64,000 nucleotides of DNA from Nocardioides sp. T2.26MG-1 (GCF_950101795.1 NZ_CATNLZ010000023.1:310001-374000), one strand, 5' to 3'. Positions 35,437 to 47,069 are shown, counted from the first letter of the stretch. Notes: generated from the sequence alone by a model not told the origin. Program-made: numbers and translations.

Positions 35437-38205
35437 ATGCTGGTCGGCCGCCACGACGAGCAGCGCGCTGTCGGTGCGCTGCTGGCGGCGGCCCGCCTCG
35501 GCCAGAGTGGTGTCCTCGTGCTCACGGGGGAGCCGGGCATCGGGAAGAGCGCGTTGCTGGACCATGTCGTCGCGCACGCGGGTCGGTTCCGCGTGCTCCG
35601 GGTGACGGGCACCGAGGCCGAGCGGGACCTGCCGTTCGCGGGCCTGGCGCAGTTGCTCCGTCCCGTCGTGGACCGCGTCGACCGTCTGCCCGAGCCGCAG
35701 GCGGCGGCACTCGGGGTGGCACTGGCGCTGCGAGCCGGCGACGGGGACGTGGACCGCTTTGCGGTCTCTGCGGCCACCCTCACCCTGGTCGCGACCCTCG
35801 GGGAGGATCGACCGGTGCTCGTGGTCGTCGACGACGCCCACCTCCTGGACCGGCCGTCCGCGGAGGCGCTGAGCTTCGTGGCGCGGCGGCTCCTCGCCGA
35901 CGCGGTCCTCCTGGTCGCCGCGGTCCGTCCGGGGGCGTCGGACCTCTGGCCGGGCGACCTGCCCCGGCTGCCCCTCGCCCGGCTGGACCCCGGCTCCTCG
36001 GTCCAGCTGGCCGCGGACGCCGCACCGGTGCCGCTCACCGGCGACCAGGCGGACCGGATCGCGATGCTCGGCGGCGGCAACCCCCTGGCGATCCGGGTCA
36101 TCGCCCAGCAGGCGGACGCGATCGGCACCCGGTCGGCGGACCTGCCGGTCCCGCTTCCCGACGAGGCCGCGAGGGCCGCGTTCGGTCGGCTGGCCGACGA
36201 ACTCGAGCCCGCGGACCTGCAGGTGCTGCGCGTGGTGGCCGTCGCCGGTGGCGACCTCGCGGTCGTCGGGAGGGCCTGCGAGAGCGAGGGTTTGGCGCTG
36301 GAGGCGCTCGGACGCGCAGAGCGCGCCGGGCTGGTCGCGGTGGCCCCGGACCGGGTGGAGTTCGCGCACCCCCTTGCGCGCTCGGCCGTGTACGGCGGGC
36401 TGTCCCCGGACGACCGGCGCCGACTGCACCGCCGCGTCGCGTACGCACTGCCGCCGGGCGACCTCGATCGGCGGGCGTGGCACCTCAGCGCCGCCGCGCT
36501 GGGGCCGGCCGAGCCGCTGGCGCTCGAGCTGGAAGGGGTCGGCGTCCGCGCTGCCGGGCGTGGCGCCTTCGCGGTCGCGGCCTCCGCCCACGAGCGGGCG
36601 GCTCAGCTCTCGACGAGCGATCTCGCGCGGGCTCGGCGCTACCTCGCGGCCGGCGAGGCCGCCTGGCACGCGGGGGAGGATGCCCGGGCCACGAGCCTGC
36701 TCGAGGAGGCCCTGCGCCACGACAGCTCACCGGTGGGCAGGGCCCGGGCCCGGGCGGTCTCCGGCCTGGTGGCCGCTCGCGGCGGCTCGCTGCTGCGCGC
36801 TCGCGACCTGCTGCTGGACGCCGCGGCCGAGGCCGAGGCCGACGCGCCCGACGAGGCGCTCGGGCTGTACGCCGAGGTGGTCGACGTCTGCTTCTACCTC
36901 CTGGACACACGGGGTGCGTCCGCCGCCGCGGAGCGGATCGAGCGGCTCCTGGCCGGCCGGGCCGCGGCCGGGGCGGCGCCGAGTCGGTCGGCGGCGGTGG
37001 CCTCCATCGCGGTCGGGATGGCGCGCGTCTTCCAAGGGGTTCCGGGCGCGGACCCGATCCGGGCGGGCGTCACCGCGTTGACGCGGCTCCCGCACCCGGC
37101 CCGGCCGGCCCCACCAGCCCAGTCAGCGCAGTCGGCGTGGGAGGTCATCGGACCGCTCTACCTGCGCGAGTCCGGTGCCGGCCGCGAGCTGATGGTGCAG
37201 GCGCTGGAGCGGCGCCGCCAGGCGGCCGCACTCGGCACCCTCCCGCACCTGCTCTTCCACCTGGCCCGCGTGGACGCGACCGAGGACCGGTGGCCGCGCG
37301 CCGAGGCGGCGTACGCCGAGGCGGTCGCGCTCGCGCGCGAGTGCGGCCAGGCGACCGAGCTCGGCGCCTCGCTCGCGGGCCTGGCCTGGGTGCTCGGCAG
37401 GCAGGGCCGGGAGGTCGAGTGCCGGTCGGTGGCGGCCGAGGCGACCGCGGTCGCCTCGGGCCGGGAGCTCCATGTCGTGACCGCCTGGATCGCGTTCGCG
37501 CTCGCCGAGCTGGATCTCTCGCTCGGGGCCGTGCCGCAGGCGGTCGTCGGGTTCGGCGGGCTCGAGGACCTCCTCGAGCTGCACGAGGTGCGCGACCCCG
37601 ATCTGTCACCGGTCCCGGAGCTGGTGGAGGCGTTGGTGCGTGTCGGCGACCTGGACCGGGCGCGCAGATCGGCCGGGACGTACCTGCGTCGCGCGGAGAC
37701 CAAGGGTCAGCCGTGGTCGCTGGCCCGGGCGGCGCGGGTGCGCGCGATGCTCGCCCCGGCCGAGGTCGCCGAGGAGGGCTTCCTGGAGGCCCTCGCCTGG
37801 CACCGCGCAACGCCCGACCGGTTCGAGCTCGCCCGCACCCGGCTCGTGTACGGCGAGCGGCTGCGGCGTGCTCGGCGCCGGACCGCCGCCCGGGAGCAGC
37901 TGGAGCAGGCCCTCGGCGACTTCGACCGGCTCGGTGCCCGGCGCTGGGCCGAGGCTGCCCTCGCCGAGCTGCAGGCGACCGGGCAGACGGTGCGGCGCCG
38001 GGAGGCCGGCCCGATCGTGGAGCTGACGGCCCGCGAGCTGCAGATCGGACTGTTGCTCGCCGACGGCCGGACCACCCGCGAGGCGGCTGCAGCTCTGTTC
38101 CTGAGCCCGAAGACGGTCGAGTACCACCTGCGCCACATCTACACGAAGCTCGACATCGGCTCCCGGGCCGAGCTCACCGCGAGGCTGCGCGCGCGCGAGG
38201 AGTGA
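35437..38205 (+). CDS. LAL-type (AAA ATPase/LuxR) transcriptional activator
   Basis: 922 residues of the MalT/LAL family. Walker A is GEPGIGKS (31-38) and Walker B is VLVVVDDAHLL (about 127-137). A long alpha-helical TPR-like middle senses the inducer, and the C-terminal LuxR HTH (about 860-918) includes LTARELQIGLLLADGRTTRE and LSPKTVEYHLRHIY. Such regulators often sit beside small biosynthetic clusters. Its divergent position to the methyltransferase/fusion operon suggests it activates that operon. Start ATG follows a TACGAT hexamer by 8 nt. Confidence 0.9.
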   Translation: MLVGRHDEQRAVGALLAAARLGQSGVLVLTGEPGIGKSALLDHVVAHAGRFRVLRVTGTEAERDLPFAGLAQLLRPVVDRVDRLPEPQAAALGVALALRAGDGDVDRFAVSAATLTLVATLGEDRPVLVVVDDAHLLDRPSAEALSFVARRLLADAVLLVAAVRPGASDLWPGDLPRLPLARLDPGSSVQLAADAAPVPLTGDQADRIAMLGGGNPLAIRVIAQQADAIGTRSADLPVPLPDEAARAAFGRLADELEPADLQVLRVVAVAGGDLAVVGRACESEGLALEALGRAERAGLVAVAPDRVEFAHPLARSAVYGGLSPDDRRRLHRRVAYALPPGDLDRRAWHLSAAALGPAEPLALELEGVGVRAAGRGAFAVAASAHERAAQLSTSDLARARRYLAAGEAAWHAGEDARATSLLEEALRHDSSPVGRARARAVSGLVAARGGSLLRARDLLLDAAAEAEADAPDEALGLYAEVVDVCFYLLDTRGASAAAERIERLLAGRAAAGAAPSRSAAVASIAVGMARVFQGVPGADPIRAGVTALTRLPHPARPAPPAQSAQSAWEVIGPLYLRESGAGRELMVQALERRRQAAALGTLPHLLFHLARVDATEDRWPRAEAAYAEAVALARECGQATELGASLAGLAWVLGRQGREVECRSVAAEATAVASGRELHVVTAWIAFALAELDLSLGAVPQAVVGFGGLEDLLELHEVRDPDLSPVPELVEALVRVGDLDRARRSAGTYLRRAETKGQPWSLARAARVRAMLAPAEVAEEGFLEALAWHRATPDRFELARTRLVYGERLRRARRRTAAREQLEQALGDFDRLGARRWAEAALAELQATGQTVRRREAGPIVELTARELQIGLLLADGRTTREAAAALFLSPKTVEYHLRHIYTKLDIGSRAELTARLRAREE

Positions 38206-38223
38206 TGCCTGCTGGTGGCTCCG

Positions 38224-39636
38224 CTAGGAGCGCCCGGCCGCGATCGCGCGCCAGGACTTGGCCCCGGCCACGCCAGACACCTCGACGCCGACCCGCTGCT
38301 GCCAGGTGCGCAGCGCGGTCGCGGTCTCGGCGCGGAAGATCCCGTTGACCCGCACCGGCTTCGGCAGACCGGCCGCGTTGAGCGCGCGCTGCAGGCGGCG
38401 TACGGCGGCGCCCGCCGAGCCGAACTTGACCACCGGGGTGTCGCCGGCGGAGAGCAGGGACATCCAGTTCTTGCGCGACCACACCTCGCGCTGCGCCATC
38501 TTGTGCCCGGCCTGCCAGGCCTCGAAGGCCTTGACGGTGGCCTTGGTCCAGGTGCCGTTGAGCGGGCCGCTGTAGAACTCCTGCTCGGTGAGCAGGCACT
38601 GCAGCGCCTTGACCCGACCGGCCGCCGGCACGTAGTCCGCCGTCGGCGGGCGCAGCGTCTCGTAGGTGGGGTAGTTGATCCGGGTGCCGTCGCAGTGCTT
38701 CTCGGCGGCGGCCACCGACCCGCGGCCGACGTCGAGGTAGTTGCGGTCGATGTTGATCGTGACGCCGCCCCAGGTCTCGTTGTGCCCGCCCTGGTACTGC
38801 TTGATCCGGGCGTGCGGGCGCCAGCCGTCCTCGCGGAGGTACGACGTGGAGGTGTTGGCGACGCCATCCCAGCGGGCCACCCAGATCTGGTCGGGGAGGA
38901 CGACCTCGTCGGGCCGGTTGACCCGGGCGTCGTCGAGCATCTTGATGCCCGAGCCGGCGCTGGAGTAGACCCCCGACACGTAGCCGAGCTGACGGATCTG
39001 CCAGGTCCAGCCACTGAGGAAGGCCAGGGCCGACTCGCGACAGTTGGTGTTGCGCAGGTCGAAGCCCTCGAGGTCGTACCAGAGCGTGCTGCCCGGCGCG
39101 ATGCCGAGGTCGGCGGCGACGCCGACCGACTTCACGGCCTCCTGGTTGCCCTGCTTCTTGGCCAGGCCGTAGAGCCCGCTCGTGCCGGGCCGCGGGTTGA
39201 TCGTCTCGTCGTCGCCGTACCGCGGGTACCGCGGCTGGCACGACGCCTGCGGCCCGAGCGTGATCGGCAGCAGCCGCCAGCCGGCGGCGAGCTGGGTGCT
39301 GACCCAGGTGGGCGTCAGGTTCGGCTGCTCGCGGCAGGCGCGGGAGTCGCCGGAGATGTAGATCCCGACCGCGAGGAACGGCGAGCTCTGCAGCCAGCTG
39401 CTCATCTTCCACTGCTCGGGGGTGTGGCACTGGTCGAAGCCGTAGCCGGTGAAGTCGCCGGGGGTGACGACGGCGCCGGCGCGCTGCGCGCCCGCTGCGG
39501 TGGCACGGGTGCCCGCGTCCGCGGGGCCGCTGGTGCCGAGCACCGCCACGGTGGCCGCGACGAGCACGCCGCCGGTGACGGCGACGACGGTGCGGCGCAG
39601 CAGGGCGCGGGTGGTCCGAACGGACGGGCGGGACAT
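38224..39636 (-). CDS. secreted Rv2525c-like glycoside hydrolase with peptidoglycan-binding domains
   Basis: 470 residues. A signal peptide with twin arginines (LLRRTVVAVTGGVLVAA) ends near ADA at about 42. Residues 60-310 match the DUF1906/Rv2525c-like TIM-barrel family (GFDQCHTPEQWKMSSW, DLEGFDLRNTNC, YVSGVYSSAGSGIKML). Two peptidoglycan-binding-1-like modules follow (about 335-395 and 400-468). It is probably exported and acts on or attaches to the cell wall. A good promoter lies about 50 nt upstream. It is convergent with the LAL regulator gene. Confidence 0.88.
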   Translation of the reverse strand: MSRPSVRTTRALLRRTVVAVTGGVLVAATVAVLGTSGPADAGTRATAAGAQRAGAVVTPGDFTGYGFDQCHTPEQWKMSSWLQSSPFLAVGIYISGDSRACREQPNLTPTWVSTQLAAGWRLLPITLGPQASCQPRYPRYGDDETINPRPGTSGLYGLAKKQGNQEAVKSVGVAADLGIAPGSTLWYDLEGFDLRNTNCRESALAFLSGWTWQIRQLGYVSGVYSSAGSGIKMLDDARVNRPDEVVLPDQIWVARWDGVANTSTSYLREDGWRPHARIKQYQGGHNETWGGVTINIDRNYLDVGRGSVAAAEKHCDGTRINYPTYETLRPPTADYVPAAGRVKALQCLLTEQEFYSGPLNGTWTKATVKAFEAWQAGHKMAQREVWSRKNWMSLLSAGDTPVVKFGSAGAAVRRLQRALNAAGLPKPVRVNGIFRAETATALRTWQQRVGVEVSGVAGAKSWRAIAAGRS

Positions 39637-39683
39637 GGCGGGACTCCTGGGGAAGTAGGACTGCCTCCCGTCGAGGCCACGCC

Positions 39684-39739
39684 ACCATAACCTCAGAAAT
39701 CACACCAGTAACAGCGGTTCCCTGAACTACAGATCTGTA
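39684..39739 (-). promoter_or_regulatory. promoter and palindrome upstream of the secreted hydrolase gene
   Basis: On the minus strand TTACTG (39706-39711) and TATGGT (39684-39689) are 16 bp apart, a fair -35/-10 pair. Upstream lies the perfect palindrome TACAGATCTGTA (39728-39739) in a markedly AT-rich patch, a candidate operator. Confidence 0.5.
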
Positions 39740-39846
39740 ATTCACGCCGGTGGGCGCAAGGTTCGCGCACGCCGGCGTGCGGCGGACCCGATCGGCTCAG
39801 GCTGGAGGTGCGGCTGCCGATCCTGCGGTCGAGAGGGGGAACGATC

Positions 39847-40092
39847 ATGGACGAGACCTGGACGAGCCAGCCCTGCCTCGGGCCGGTGCCCGACTTCCAC
39901 GCCGATCCGGCGCTGGGGGGCGCGCCGCTGGCGAGCGCCGACGGCCACTGGTGGTGGGACGGCAGCCGCTGGACGCCGGTGCACGCACCGACGCTCGACG
40001 AGGCCGTGGCCCACGACGAGCACCCCGTGCAGCTCCGGACCCGGACGCAGGAGACGACCCAGCCGACCCCGCCGTTGGCGGAGGCCAGCTGA
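39847..40092 (+). CDS. small DUF2510-like protein
   Basis: 81 residues, probably soluble. GHWWWDGSRWTPV in the middle is the short tryptophan motif seen in DUF2510-type actinobacterial domains, usually linked to membrane proteins; here it stands alone. GAGGGGG lies upstream of the ATG at proper spacing, supporting a real gene. Function is unknown. The gap before it (39740-39846) shows no other feature. Confidence 0.6.
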   Translation: MDETWTSQPCLGPVPDFHADPALGGAPLASADGHWWWDGSRWTPVHAPTLDEAVAHDEHPVQLRTRTQETTQPTPPLAEAS

Positions 40093-40122
40093 GCCGCCGT
40101 ACCTGCCGGTGATCGGGGCCGC

Positions 40123-41574
40123 TCAGGCCGCCTCGACCGCGACCGCCTCGAGCTCCTCCTCGGCGATCTGCACCGGCCGCGGCGCACGCCGGGGCAGGGC
40201 GACGGCGCCGACCACGGCGGCCGCCGCGGCGAACGTCGCCGAGGTGAGGAACGCCGCCTGCAGGCCGGGCACGAACTCGCCCGGTACGGCGCCGGCGGCG
40301 TAGACCGAGACGATCGCGGCCACGCCCACGGCGCTGCCGAGCTGCTGCGTGGTCTGCAGCAGTCCGGAGGCGGACCCGGCGTGCTCGGGCTCGACACCGG
40401 CGAGCACCGTCGCGGTGATCGGCATGAACACCAGACCGGTCGCGAGGCCGGCGATCACCATCGGCCCGAACACGGCCGCGAAGTAGGTGTCGGTCGTGCC
40501 GATCGTGCTCAGCCACGCGTAGCCGACCGCCAGTGCGGCGCTGCCGGTGACGATCATCGTGCGGGCGCCGAGCCGCGGGAGCAGCTGCGGGGTCACCCGC
40601 GAGATCGCGAAGATGCCGAGGCTGAACGGCAGGAACGCCGCGCCGGCCGTCATCGGGCCGAAGCCGAGCACGCCCTGGACGTACTGCACGACCAGGAAGA
40701 ACATCGACAGGTTGGCGCCGATCATCAGCGCCATCACCGCGAGGGCGGCGACCCGGGGCCGGTTGCGGACCAGGTGCGGCTGCACCATCGGGTGCGGGTG
40801 GCGCACCTCGGTGCGGGCGAGCAGCGCGAGCAGGGCCAGGCCGAGGGCGAACCCGCCCAGCGTGCGGGCCGAGGTCCAGCCGTGCTCGGGGGTGCCGATC
40901 AGCGCCCAGACCAGCGAGACCGCGCCGAAGGTCGCGGTCAGCGCCCCGACGACGTCGAAGCGGCCGGGGCGACGAGCGGTCTCGTCGACGTACCGCGGCG
41001 CGAGGACGAGCACCGCGATGCCGATCGGCACGTTGATGAACAGCGTCCAGCGCCACGAGCCCACGTCGGTGAGGAAGCCGCCGAGCAGCAGCCCGATCGA
41101 GGCGCCTCCGGAGGACACGGCGCCGAACAGCGCGAACGCGCGGTTGCGGGCGGCCTCGTCGGGGGCGCTGGTCGTCAGCAGGGCGAGGACGCCGGGTGCG
41201 GCGAGCGCGGCGCCGACACCCTGGAGGGTGCGCGCGGCGACGAGCTGGCCGGGGGACTGGGCCAGGCCGCCGAGGGCCGAGCCGAGCGTGAAGACGGCGA
41301 GGCCGGTCTCGAAGACCTTGAGCCGGCCGAAGACGTCGCCGAGCCGGCCGCCGAGCAGCAGCAGGCCGCCGAAGGCGAGCGTGTAGGCGTTGAGGATCCA
41401 CGACAGCGAGGCCGGGCCGAAGTCCAGGTCGGCGTCGATGCGGGGGAGTGCGACGTTCACGACCGTCGCGTCGAGGACGAGCATGAGCTGGGCGACGAGC
41501 ACGATCGCGATGCCGGTGGCCGCCCGTCCCGCGTTCTGCGGGAGGTCGGTGGGGAGGGTGTCTCGAGAGGACAT
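40123..41574 (-). CDS. MFS drug efflux transporter, DHA2 family
   Basis: 483 residues with 14 predicted membrane segments. LVLDATVVNVALPRID is the TM1 antiporter motif and LGGRLGDVFGRLKVF is motif A. Divergent from a TetR gene, a standard arrangement for inducible efflux; a palindrome between them is the likely operator. A TACTGT -10 element lies at 41611-41616 on the minus strand. AGGAC precedes the ATG. Probably exports a hydrophobic drug or metabolite recognised by the regulator. Confidence 0.88.
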   Translation of the reverse strand: MSSRDTLPTDLPQNAGRAATGIAIVLVAQLMLVLDATVVNVALPRIDADLDFGPASLSWILNAYTLAFGGLLLLGGRLGDVFGRLKVFETGLAVFTLGSALGGLAQSPGQLVAARTLQGVGAALAAPGVLALLTTSAPDEAARNRAFALFGAVSSGGASIGLLLGGFLTDVGSWRWTLFINVPIGIAVLVLAPRYVDETARRPGRFDVVGALTATFGAVSLVWALIGTPEHGWTSARTLGGFALGLALLALLARTEVRHPHPMVQPHLVRNRPRVAALAVMALMIGANLSMFFLVVQYVQGVLGFGPMTAGAAFLPFSLGIFAISRVTPQLLPRLGARTMIVTGSAALAVGYAWLSTIGTTDTYFAAVFGPMVIAGLATGLVFMPITATVLAGVEPEHAGSASGLLQTTQQLGSAVGVAAIVSVYAAGAVPGEFVPGLQAAFLTSATFAAAAAVVGAVALPRRAPRPVQIAEEELEAVAVEAA

Positions 41575-41652
41575 GTGATGAGGTCCTGTTCTGGCCCGGC
41601 GGGCCGGGGTACAGTAGATCCGGAGGATGGCTCCGCTTCCTCCACCACAATA

Positions 41653-41667
41653 CGGAGAGAGTCTCCG
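41653..41667. promoter_or_regulatory. TetR operator palindrome
   Basis: CGGAGA-GAG-TCTCCG is a perfect 15-bp palindrome in the divergent gap between the MFS and TetR genes, 37 bp before the TetR start. A second, weaker GGAGGA/TCCTCC pair lies at about 41621-41643. Confidence 0.6.
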
Positions 41668-41704
41668 GTTAGCAAGGCCTTTTCGAGATCGAGGTGAGAT
41701 TTCC

Positions 41705-42253
41705 GTGCGTGCCGATGCCAGGCGCAACTACGACCGGATCGTCGAGGTCGCACGGGAGGTGTTCCGCGAGCAGGGGTACGACGCGTCCCTCGACGAGGTC
41801 GCCAAGCGGGCCGGTGTCGGCCCGGGCACGCTCTACCGGCACTTCCCGAAGCGCGAGAACCTGCTCGACGCGATCATGCAGTCCTGGGTCGACCGGGTGA
41901 ACGAGACCACCGACAAGGCGCTCGCGTTCGAGGGCTCGGACCGTGAGCTGCTGCTGCACTGGTTCGAGGACTACGTCGGGCTGATCAGCCTCCACAAGGG
42001 CGGGCCCGCCAAGATCACCTCCGCGATGGGCGACCCCAACTCGCCGATCATCACCAAGTGCAAGGTCCTCTCCTCCGCCAACGACCGGGTGATCGAGCGG
42101 CTCCGCGCCGACGGTGCCCTGCGCGACGACGTCGAGACGCTCCAGGTGTGCCGCCTCGTCGGCGGCGTCGCCACCGTCGCCGACCAGGGCAGCCTGGAGC
42201 CCGAGGCGGTCCGCCCGATGCTCGCCGTCGTGGTCGACGGGCTGCTGAAGTAG
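41705..42253 (+). CDS. TetR-family transcriptional regulator
   Basis: 182 residues. The N-terminal HTH (about 10-55) reads FREQGYDASLDEVAKRAGVG and TLYRHFPKRENLLDAI, the canonical TetR pattern. The C-terminal ligand domain resembles the SbtR-like type (GPAKITSAMGDPNSPI). GGTGAG precedes the GTG start. It is divergent from the efflux pump and very probably represses it, being released by a pump substrate. Confidence 0.9.
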   Translation: MRADARRNYDRIVEVAREVFREQGYDASLDEVAKRAGVGPGTLYRHFPKRENLLDAIMQSWVDRVNETTDKALAFEGSDRELLLHWFEDYVGLISLHKGGPAKITSAMGDPNSPIITKCKVLSSANDRVIERLRADGALRDDVETLQVCRLVGGVATVADQGSLEPEAVRPMLAVVVDGLLK

Positions 42254-42265
42254 CCGCGCCGCGCC

Positions 42266-43330
42266 TCAGCGCCGGGCCAGGACGACCGGCGGTGACTGGT
42301 AGTACAGCGACGGCTCCGTCGGCAGCGGGGTGTGCCAGACCCGGCTTGCCCGCTCGCACGAGCCGGTGACGTCGCAGCGGACGATCGCGGCCCCGCCGGC
42401 GTCGCCCTGCGCGAGCGTCAGGACGTGCTGGTCGTCCTCCCAGACGGCCGTCCAGTCGAGCCGCCCGGCGATCTGCGCCTGCCGGTGCGCGGTCTCGCCG
42501 TCGACCACCCACCAGCGGTCGGTCCCGGCGGCGTCGAAGTAGGCATGGGTCAGGAGCGCACGCGTGCCGTCGGGCGACCACGCGTGGGGCGCGACCCGAC
42601 AGCTGCGCCAGAGCGTCCGCCCGGGGTCGGACAGCAGCGCGACCCGGTTGCAGAACTCCCCGGCGCGGGGCGTGCCGAACACGACCCGGTCGTGCCCGAC
42701 GTCGGCCCGCACCGCGGCCTGGTGCTGGATCGTGCGCAACCGGTCACGACCCCAGCTCCACCACTGGGTGGCCGGGTGACGCCAGTGGAAGCGCCGCGCG
42801 ACCAGCACGCGAGTGTCCGTGGCCGCGACCAGCGCGGCCAGCCGCATGGTCCGCGAGGCGAGCTCCACCCCGGCCGCCGGGTCGGTGACCGTGACGACCG
42901 AGCGCTGCCCGGTGGGGCCGAGGGTCCGCAGGAACGCCAGCCGGGTGCCGCTGTCCGAGACCGCCACCTCGATCCAGTCGCGGGACTGCGCGATCGTCCG
43001 CCGCTCGCCGGTCGGGGCGACGAACGTCAGGCGGATCAGGTGCCGCGCCCCCACGTTGTAGTCGCGGACGACGTAGCCGCCGGCGACCTGCCACAGCGCC
43101 TCGTGCCGCCCGTGCGTGGTCGCCGGGACCCGCAGGTCGCCGTCGCGGATCGTGTCTCGGACCAGGTACGCGATCGCCGGGTCGGATCCGCGTTCCAGCG
43201 CGGCCGGATCCAGACGGTCGGGGTCGCCGGCCGCGGCGGGCGGAGCGACCAGCATCGGTGTCAACGTCGCACCCACGGCGGCGAGCGCGAGCCGCCGGAG
43301 CATTCGGGAGTTCCATCGGGTGAGGGTCAT
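42266..43330 (-). CDS. secreted protein with beta-propeller-like repeats
   Basis: 354 residues. A signal peptide (LRRLALAAVGATLTPML) ends near PPAAA at residue 34. The mature part has repeated hydrophobic strands with WSPDGTRALL and DSGTRLAFLR motifs, as in TolB/WD40-like propellers, and several cysteines (EFCN, WRSC, RCDVTGSC). No catalytic site is seen. AGGAG lies 5-6 nt before the ATG. It is convergent with the TetR gene (12-bp gap) and divergent from purL. Confidence 0.65.
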   Translation of the reverse strand: MTLTRWNSRMLRRLALAAVGATLTPMLVAPPAAAGDPDRLDPAALERGSDPAIAYLVRDTIRDGDLRVPATTHGRHEALWQVAGGYVVRDYNVGARHLIRLTFVAPTGERRTIAQSRDWIEVAVSDSGTRLAFLRTLGPTGQRSVVTVTDPAAGVELASRTMRLAALVAATDTRVLVARRFHWRHPATQWWSWGRDRLRTIQHQAAVRADVGHDRVVFGTPRAGEFCNRVALLSDPGRTLWRSCRVAPHAWSPDGTRALLTHAYFDAAGTDRWWVVDGETAHRQAQIAGRLDWTAVWEDDQHVLTLAQGDAGGAAIVRCDVTGSCERASRVWHTPLPTEPSLYYQSPPVVLARR

Positions 43331-43477
43331 GACCGCTCCTAGGTCATCTCCGAGGTCATCGGATCCCCAGCGTCGGCCGGCGGCGCGGGGCGCGCCAGAG
43401 GCCATCGTCCCGGACCCGCCGGGAGCCTCGCGGCGTCCTCCCGTGGACCGACGTACGGCCGCCGCCTCCGGCGCCGG

Positions 43478-43483
43478 TAGATT
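43478..43483 (+). promoter_or_regulatory. -10 hexamer of purL (leaderless)
   Basis: TAGATT ends 6 nt before the GTG start of purL. The 159-bp gap before it has no other obvious signal. Confidence 0.65.
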
Positions 43484-43489
43484 GACGTC

Positions 43490-45745
<2,256 letters not shown>

Positions 45746-45771
45746 CCGTGGGTGGGGGCGGGTCCGTGACT

Positions 45772-45823
45772 TCCCCGGTGCACCGGGGAGATCTCGACCT
45801 CTCGGGTGGCATCTCCCCCGAGA
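45772..45823. terminator. palindromes downstream of purL
   Basis: TCCCCGGTGCACCGGGGA (45772-45789) is a perfect 18-bp palindrome. TCTCGGG (45800-45806) and CCCGAGA (45817-45823) form a second stem. Together they probably terminate purL transcription. Confidence 0.6.
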
Positions 45824-45880
45824 CGCCCAGGTTCTGCCCCAGACGTCAGTCCGCCGGGCCGTCCGCGCCGAACACCCCGT

Positions 45881-46651
45881 GTGCGCCGACGCTCCTTCCT
45901 CGCCCTGCCGCCGCTCGTCGGGCTCGGCACCCTCGCGGCGTGCGGCTCGGACGGTGAGCGGCCGATGAGCGCTGCCGCGCAGAGGATCGCGTACGGCGGC
46001 GACCCGGCGCAGTACGGCGAGCTGACCCAGCCCGCCGGCACCGCGAGGGGCGTCGCGGTCGTCGTGCACGGCGGCTTCTGGAAGCCGGCCTACGGCATCG
46101 AGTACGCCCGCCCGCTGGTGCCGGGCCTGGCCGCCGCGGGCTGGGCGGTGTGGGCGGTCGAGTACCGCCGCGGCACCGGGGCGGCGGACACCCTCGCGGA
46201 CGTGCGGGCCGCCGTCGACGCGCGACCCGAGGTCGACGGCCCCGTCGTGGGGATCGGGCACTCGGCCGGCGGGCACCTCGCGACCTGGGCGGCGGCGGGC
46301 GGCGGGCTGACCCACGTCGTGAGCCAGGCGGGGGTGCTCGACCTGCGTGCGGCCCACGGGCTCGGCCTGGGTGACGGGGCGGTCGAGGCGTTCCTCGGAC
46401 ATCCGCCGGGGCCGGCGGACGACGGCGCCGACCCGATCCGTCAGGTGCCGCTCGGCGTGCCCGTCTGGTGCGTGCACGGTCGCGCCGACGACGTGGTGCC
46501 GATCAGCCAGTCGAGGGCGTACGTCGCCGCCGCGCGGGCCGCCGGCGCGACCGCGGAGCTGGTCGAGGTTGAGGGCGACCACTTCGTCGTGATCGACCCC
46601 GACTCGACCGCGTGGGCGCGCACGCTGGAGATCCTGGACGCGCTCGTCTGA
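45881..46651 (+). CDS. lipoprotein alpha/beta hydrolase
   Basis: 256 residues. RRRSFLALPPLVGLGTLAAC combines a Tat-like RRxSFL motif and a lipobox with Cys21, so the enzyme is probably exported and lipid-anchored. VVVHGGFW is the oxyanion-hole HGG motif, GIGHSAGGH the nucleophile elbow, HGRADDVVP the acid, and GDHFVVID the histidine. It resembles acetyl-esterases or kynurenine-formamidase-like proteins. The GTG start gives a clean signal peptide; the longer upstream ATG frame adds a Pro/Arg-rich stretch. Confidence 0.78.
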   Translation: MRRRSFLALPPLVGLGTLAACGSDGERPMSAAAQRIAYGGDPAQYGELTQPAGTARGVAVVVHGGFWKPAYGIEYARPLVPGLAAAGWAVWAVEYRRGTGAADTLADVRAAVDARPEVDGPVVGIGHSAGGHLATWAAAGGGLTHVVSQAGVLDLRAAHGLGLGDGAVEAFLGHPPGPADDGADPIRQVPLGVPVWCVHGRADDVVPISQSRAYVAAARAAGATAELVEVEGDHFVVIDPDSTAWARTLEILDALV

Positions 46652-46655
46652 CCGG

Positions 46656-47069
46656 TCACCGACGAGGGGCGAGCCGCGGAACGATGATCGCGGCGGCGAC
46701 CAGGTGGGTGAGCACCAGGCCGGCCTTGTCGCCGGCGGTCGTGCCCAGCGCGATCGACGGGACGCAGGACAGCGCCGTCAGGGTGACGGTCGTGCGCAGG
46801 AACGCCGTACGCCCGACGTGGCGGGCCACGACGATGCCGATGACGCCGCTGATCACGACCAGCTGGGCGAACCCGAGCGGCGGGATCGGCTCGCCCTCGA
46901 CGCCGAGCGGGGCGCCGGCGACGTCGAAGGCGACGGCCAGCATTGCGACGACGAGGGCGGCGGCGACGGTGGTCGCGACGCCGGCCCGCCACGTGACGCG
47001 GCTGCCGGCGGGTCGGGCCGAGCGGGTGCTGCGGGTGGTGCGAGGTGCGGTGGTGGTGATCGTGGTCAT
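46656..47069 (-). CDS. small membrane protein, DUF6069-like
   Basis: 137 residues with a Thr/Arg-rich cytosolic start and four predicted membrane helices (about 28-48, 62-82, 87-107 and 115-133). It resembles the actinobacterial DUF6069 family from memory. Function is unknown. AGGAG with 6-nt spacing supports the ATG. Its stop is 4 nt from the end of the convergent esterase gene. Confidence 0.65.
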   Translation of the reverse strand: MTTITTTAPRTTRSTRSARPAGSRVTWRAGVATTVAAALVVAMLAVAFDVAGAPLGVEGEPIPPLGFAQLVVISGVIGIVVARHVGRTAFLRTTVTLTALSCVPSIALGTTAGDKAGLVLTHLVAAAIIVPRLAPRR

